A stretch of DNA of 17,390 nucleotides from positions 1 to 17,390 of the forward strand of contig CAJKDC010000064.1 of NCBI GenBank assembly GCA_905198575.1. The letters run 5' to 3'. This document shows, in pieces, positions 15,491 through 17,390 of this stretch. The notes under the pieces were generated by a model, which was given only the letters and a program-made list of their open reading frames with translations, was not told the DNA's origin and did not search any database. Every line of letters starts with the position of its first letter. Position 1 is the first letter of the stretch. Source of the DNA: an uncultured Bacteroides sp. (lineage in GTDB: Bacteria; Bacteroidota; Bacteroidia; Bacteroidales; Bacteroidaceae). The position numbers and the translations under genes are program-made.

Positions 15491-16012
15491 ATGAAAGATA
15501 ACAACGAAGAAATGTTTCCAGTTGTAGATGAAGACGGCAACATCACCGGAGCTGCAACTCGTGGCGAATGTCACAATGGCAGCAAGCTATTGCACCCAGT
15601 CGTTCATCTTCACGTGTTCAACAGCAAAGGCGAGCTTTACCTTCAGAAACGCCCCGACTGGAAAGACATACAACCAGGCAAATGGGATACTGCCGTAGGA
15701 GGCCACATTGATTTGGGCGAGAGTGTTGAGATAGCATTAAAGCGCGAGGTGCAGGAAGAACTGGGCATTACCGAATTCGAGCCTCAGCGCCTGACGCACT
15801 ATGTTTTCGAATCCGATCGAGAGAAAGAGCTGGTATTCACCCATAAAACAATTTACGACGGAGAAATCTCTCCCAGTGAAGAAGTGGCAGAAGGACGCTT
15901 TTGGCGTATAGAGGATATTAAAGCAAACTTAGGAAAAGATGTTTTCACCCCCAACTTTGAAAACGAATTTCAGAAAGTCCTCATAAAGAATATTCAAACA
16001 AACGAAAATTAA
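15491..16012 (+). CDS. NUDIX hydrolase
   Basis: 173 residues with a perfect Nudix box at 71-93: GHIDLGESVEIALKREVQEE followed by LGI, fitting G-x5-E-x7-REU-x-EE-x-GU. The opening MFPVVDEDGNITGAATRGECHNG and the HLHVFNSKGELYLQKR strand resemble the isopentenyl-diphosphate isomerase-like/YfcD branch of the superfamily. Those proteins hydrolyse nucleoside diphosphate derivatives or similar compounds with Mg2+; the substrate here cannot be told. The gene follows queA with a 12-base gap and is the last in the operon, before a hairpin terminator. A role in cleaning up a nucleotide by-product is possible but not indicated by any motif. Confidence 0.9.
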   Translation: MKDNNEEMFPVVDEDGNITGAATRGECHNGSKLLHPVVHLHVFNSKGELYLQKRPDWKDIQPGKWDTAVGGHIDLGESVEIALKREVQEELGITEFEPQRLTHYVFESDREKELVFTHKTIYDGEISPSEEVAEGRFWRIEDIKANLGKDVFTPNFENEFQKVLIKNIQTNEN

Positions 16013-16032
16013 AACACCCTTTAAAAGTCGAT

Positions 16033-16074
16033 AAGCCTAATTTTTTGATATAAATCAAGAGTTAGGCTTTTTTT
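16033..16074 (+). terminator. Terminator of the queA-NUDIX operon
   Basis: AAGCCTAA (16033-16040) pairs with TTAGGCTT (16062-16069). An inner stem TTGAT/ATCAA (16045-16049 with 16054-16058) extends the hairpin. A run of seven T (16068-16074) follows, about 20 bases after the NUDIX stop codon. Confidence 0.85.
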
Positions 16075-16118
16075 AGTAAATTCTGCATTCCAATAGAATA
16101 ACCAATCCATTTAAGCTG

Positions 16119-16126
16119 TAATTTTG
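16119..16126 (+). promoter_or_regulatory. Probable -7 box of a short transcription unit
   Basis: TAATTTTG matches TAnnTTTG. It lies 45 bases after the preceding terminator and 29-41 bases before two possible start codons of a small reading frame. No clear TTTG -33 element is seen. The match suggests an independent transcript between 16133 and the terminator near 16350. Confidence 0.5.
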
Positions 16127-16154
16127 TGTCGTAAAACATAATATCACAAGGAAG

Positions 16155-16244
16155 ATGATTAAAAAAATGAAAAATTTCTTTGTCAGAACTCTCCAGCGCA
16201 TGGGAGAAAACGAAATCCAGGCGTGGAAACTAAACGACAAATAA
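16155..16244 (+). CDS. Possible small protein, 25-29 residues
   Basis: A short frame encodes 29 residues from the first ATG, or 25 from an internal ATG at 16167 that opens MKNFFVRTLQRMGENEIQAW and ends KLNDK before TAA. An AAGGAAG sequence (16148-16154) directly precedes the first ATG and stands 12 bases before the second, so the second may be the better start. The peptide is basic at its N-terminus and could form an amphipathic helix. The frame is bracketed by a promoter-like box upstream and a hairpin terminator downstream, which is why I call it despite its size. I do not recognise a family. Alternatively the transcript may be a small non-coding RNA. Confidence 0.4.
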   Translation: MIKKMKNFFVRTLQRMGENEIQAWKLNDK

Positions 16245-16250
16245 ATGAAC

Positions 16251-16281
16251 AGAATACGAATACAGCTGTTTTAAGTATTCT
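16251..16281. repeat. Inverted repeat downstream of the small frame
   Basis: AGAATAC (16251-16257) pairs with GTATTCT (16275-16281) around a 17-base loop containing the palindrome ACAGCTGT (16262-16269). On the plus strand it is followed by A-rich sequence, so it is not a terminator there. It may be an RNA structure in the short transcript or a protein-binding site. Confidence 0.4.
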
Positions 16282-16314
16282 AAGGAAAAAAAGAAAAAGC
16301 AATGAAAATGGAGA

Positions 16315-16350
16315 AAAGGCTGCCCGACAAAACTATGTCAAGCAGCCTTT
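16315..16350. terminator. Terminator between the short unit and guanine deaminase
   Basis: AAAGGCTGC (16315-16323) pairs with GCAGCCTTT (16342-16350), with an inner GACA/TGTC helix (16326-16329 with 16336-16339). T-rich sequence follows on the plus strand, and CTTTTC follows on the minus strand, so it can act in both directions. The stop codon of the minus-strand deaminase is 7 bases away. Confidence 0.8.
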
Positions 16351-16356
16351 GTTGTT

Positions 16357-16824
16357 TTAGTAGCATACCTTATCATCCTTCTGTTCCCAATTTTGGAAAG
16401 CCTTGATAGCTTCATTGCCTAATAAATGCTCCGATGGCAGTTTCCGGTCTTCGAGCTTTAAATCCAATTCCTCATAAATAAAAGCATCATCAAACCCGAT
16501 GGCAGCAGCATCATGCTTGGTATTTCCATAATAAATACGGTCCAGATGTGCCCAATAAATCGCCCCAAGACACATAGGACAAGGCTCACAAGAAGTATAA
16601 ATCTCACAACCACTCAAATCAAACGTTCCCAATGCTTTAGCTGCTGCCCTGATGGCACTTACCTCGGCATGGGCAGTCGGGTCACAATTCGAAGTTACCC
16701 GATTCACTCCTGTTGCTATAATTTCACCATTACGGGCAATGACAGCCCCAAAAGGCCCTCCACCTGCTGCTACATTCTCAATAGAAAGCTCAATGGCTTT
16801 TCGCATCAAATCTTCTTTTGTCAT
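16357..16824 (-). CDS. guaD: Guanine deaminase (CDA-fold)
   Basis: 155 residues from MTKEDLMRKA; an in-frame ATG four codons earlier (16836) is possible but less typical. The zinc site is complete: DPTAHAEV gives His52 and catalytic Glu54, and CEPCPMC gives Cys82 and Cys85. GGPFGAVI (22-29) is the substrate loop. The IGFDDAFIYEEL segment (Asp113) and the C-terminal Tyr155 match B. subtilis guanine deaminase, whose length is almost the same, and argue against the tRNA adenosine deaminase TadA. The enzyme converts guanine to xanthine and ammonia in the cytoplasm, for purine salvage or nitrogen recovery. It is monocistronic, with a promoter just upstream and a terminator downstream. Confidence 0.88.
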   Translation of the reverse strand: MTKEDLMRKAIELSIENVAAGGGPFGAVIARNGEIIATGVNRVTSNCDPTAHAEVSAIRAAAKALGTFDLSGCEIYTSCEPCPMCLGAIYWAHLDRIYYGNTKHDAAAIGFDDAFIYEELDLKLEDRKLPSEHLLGNEAIKAFQNWEQKDDKVCY

Positions 16825-16850
16825 AATCAAAAACAATAAAATCCAATATG

Positions 16851-16881
16851 CAAATATAAAGTTTCCGCCCTAAAAAACAAG
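16851..16881 (-). promoter_or_regulatory. Promoter of the guanine deaminase gene
   Basis: On the minus strand CTTG (16878-16881) is followed after 19 bases by TATATTTG (16851-16858), a consensus -7 box. The start codon at 16824 lies 26 bases beyond it. I see no purine-riboswitch-like fold in the short leader. Confidence 0.6.
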
Positions 16882-16908
16882 TTTAACCATCTTAATTAAA
16901 CTATACAC

Positions 16909-16947
16909 AAAAAAAGTCCTCCATACTTTTCAGTACAGAGGACTTTT
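16909..16947 (-). terminator. Terminator of groEL
   Basis: AAAAGTCCTC (16912-16921) pairs with GAGGACTTTT (16938-16947), extended by an inner TACT/AGTA pairing (16924-16927 with 16932-16935). On the minus strand the stem ends in a run of seven T (16909-16915), 25 bases past the groEL stop codon. Confidence 0.9.
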
Positions 16948-16971
16948 CTATGATTGCTTATGAAGCAGACA

Positions 16972-17390
16972 TTACATCATGCCGCCCATACCGCCCATTC
17001 CCGGAGCAGCCATCGGCATTTCAGGTTTGTCTTCTTTCTTTTCTACAATTACACATTCAGTAGTAAGGAACATACCAGCAATAGAAGCAGCGTTTTCCAA
17101 TGCTACACGAGTAACTTTAGCTGGGTCTACTACACCGGCTGCATGCAAGTGTTCGTAAACATCAGTACGAGCATTGTAACCGAAGTCACCTTCGCCTTCA
17201 CGTACTTTCTGTACCACTACAGCACCTTCTTTACCCGCATTAGCTACAATCTGACGAAGCGGTTCTTCGATAGCACGCTTGATGATTTCGATACCAGTAG
17301 TTTCGTCAGCGTTGTCACCTTTCATACCTTCCAAAGCATCGATGGCACGGATGTAAGTTACACCACCACCCGGTACGATACCTTCTTCGA
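16972..17390 (-). CDS. groL: Chaperonin GroEL, C-terminal part (cut by window edge)
   Basis: The frame is open to the right edge, so this is the last 138 residues or so of the protein. It starts in the window with EEGIVPGGGVTYIRA, the conserved equatorial-domain segment, followed by NADETTGIEIIKRAIEEPLR, IVANAGKEGAVVV, GYNARTDVYEHL and VDPAKVTRVALENAASIAGM. It ends in the Gly-Met-rich tail APGMGGMGGMM typical of bacterial GroEL, which projects into the folding chamber. GroEL forms a double heptameric ring with GroES and folds cytosolic proteins using ATP. The residues shown match the family with no break. groES should lie upstream of it, outside the window to the right. Confidence 0.97.
   Translation of the reverse strand, partial: EEGIVPGGGVTYIRAIDALEGMKGDNADETTGIEIIKRAIEEPLRQIVANAGKEGAVVVQKVREGEGDFGYNARTDVYEHLHAAGVVDPAKVTRVALENAASIAGMFLTTECVIVEKKEDKPEMPMAAPGMGGMGGMM

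Noticed and set aside
16245..16274. Nine-codon frame immediately after the small protein candidate
   Set aside because: Too short to support and falls in the region that forms an inverted repeat.
16357..16824. Reading the deaminase as TadA (tRNA adenosine deaminase)
   Set aside because: The FDDAFIYEE segment, the DPTAHAEV form and the C-terminal Tyr match guanine deaminase better than TadA.
1..17390. CRISPR array, tRNA or rRNA genes, insertion sequences, prophage
   Set aside because: I found no regularly spaced repeats, no tRNA-like cloverleaf sequence, no transposase or integrase and no terminal inverted repeats in the window.

Overview
The window looks like chromosome of a gut-type Bacteroidales bacterium (Bacteroides/Phocaeicola-like). 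Three things support this. Many intergenic regions carry the Bacteroidota -7 promoter consensus TAnnTTTG, several with an upstream TTTG-like -33 element. The gene content is typical: a solitary GH95 fucosidase, an AspT/YidE-type transporter, a DUF2027-Smr protein, and GroEL with a Gly-Met tail. Base composition looks even across the window. I see no tRNA, rRNA, insertion sequence, integrase, attachment site or CRISPR array. I cannot name the species.

Layout from left to right. (1) Positions 1-2057: a minus-strand operon etfB-etfA-acyl-CoA dehydrogenase (the last cut by the window edge), with a clear promoter. Together these make an electron-transfer-flavoprotein/acyl-CoA dehydrogenase module, probably of the electron-bifurcating kind. 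(2) 2063-4622: a secreted GH95 alpha-L-fucosidase on the minus strand with its own promoter and terminator. (3) 4681-6133: a divergently transcribed MscS/YbdG-type mechanosensitive channel, followed by a strong hairpin terminator shared with the convergent gene. (4) 6158-7804: an AspT/YidE-type transporter with two TrkA-C domains, minus strand. (5) 7860-10732: a minus-strand pair, an EamA/DMT exporter overlapping by 14 nt a UPF1/DNA2-like superfamily 1 helicase. (6) 10763-12726: a plus-strand two-gene operon, a compact ABC/OLD-like AAA ATPase followed by a DUF4435 (TOPRIM-like) protein. This has the same domain pairing as the anti-phage system PARIS (AriA-AriB) and is the most interesting unit in the window. 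(7) 12731-14228: a minus-strand operon of a DUF2027-Smr protein and a PaaI-like thioesterase. (8) 14231-16074: a plus-strand operon of a long-form QueA and a NUDIX hydrolase; its promoter lies back to back with that of the Smr operon. (9) 16119-16350: a short transcription unit that may encode a 25-29 residue protein or a small RNA. (10) 16357-16881: a guanine deaminase, minus strand. (11) 16909-17390: the C-terminal part of GroEL, minus strand, with its terminator.

Most of the window is ordinary core genome. The ATPase-DUF4435 pair sits between housekeeping genes without visible mobile-element marks. It is therefore either a stably fixed defence module or a domesticated relative with another job; the sequence alone cannot decide which. 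Promoter calls are motif matches, and all functions are inferred from motifs and remembered family features without database searches.
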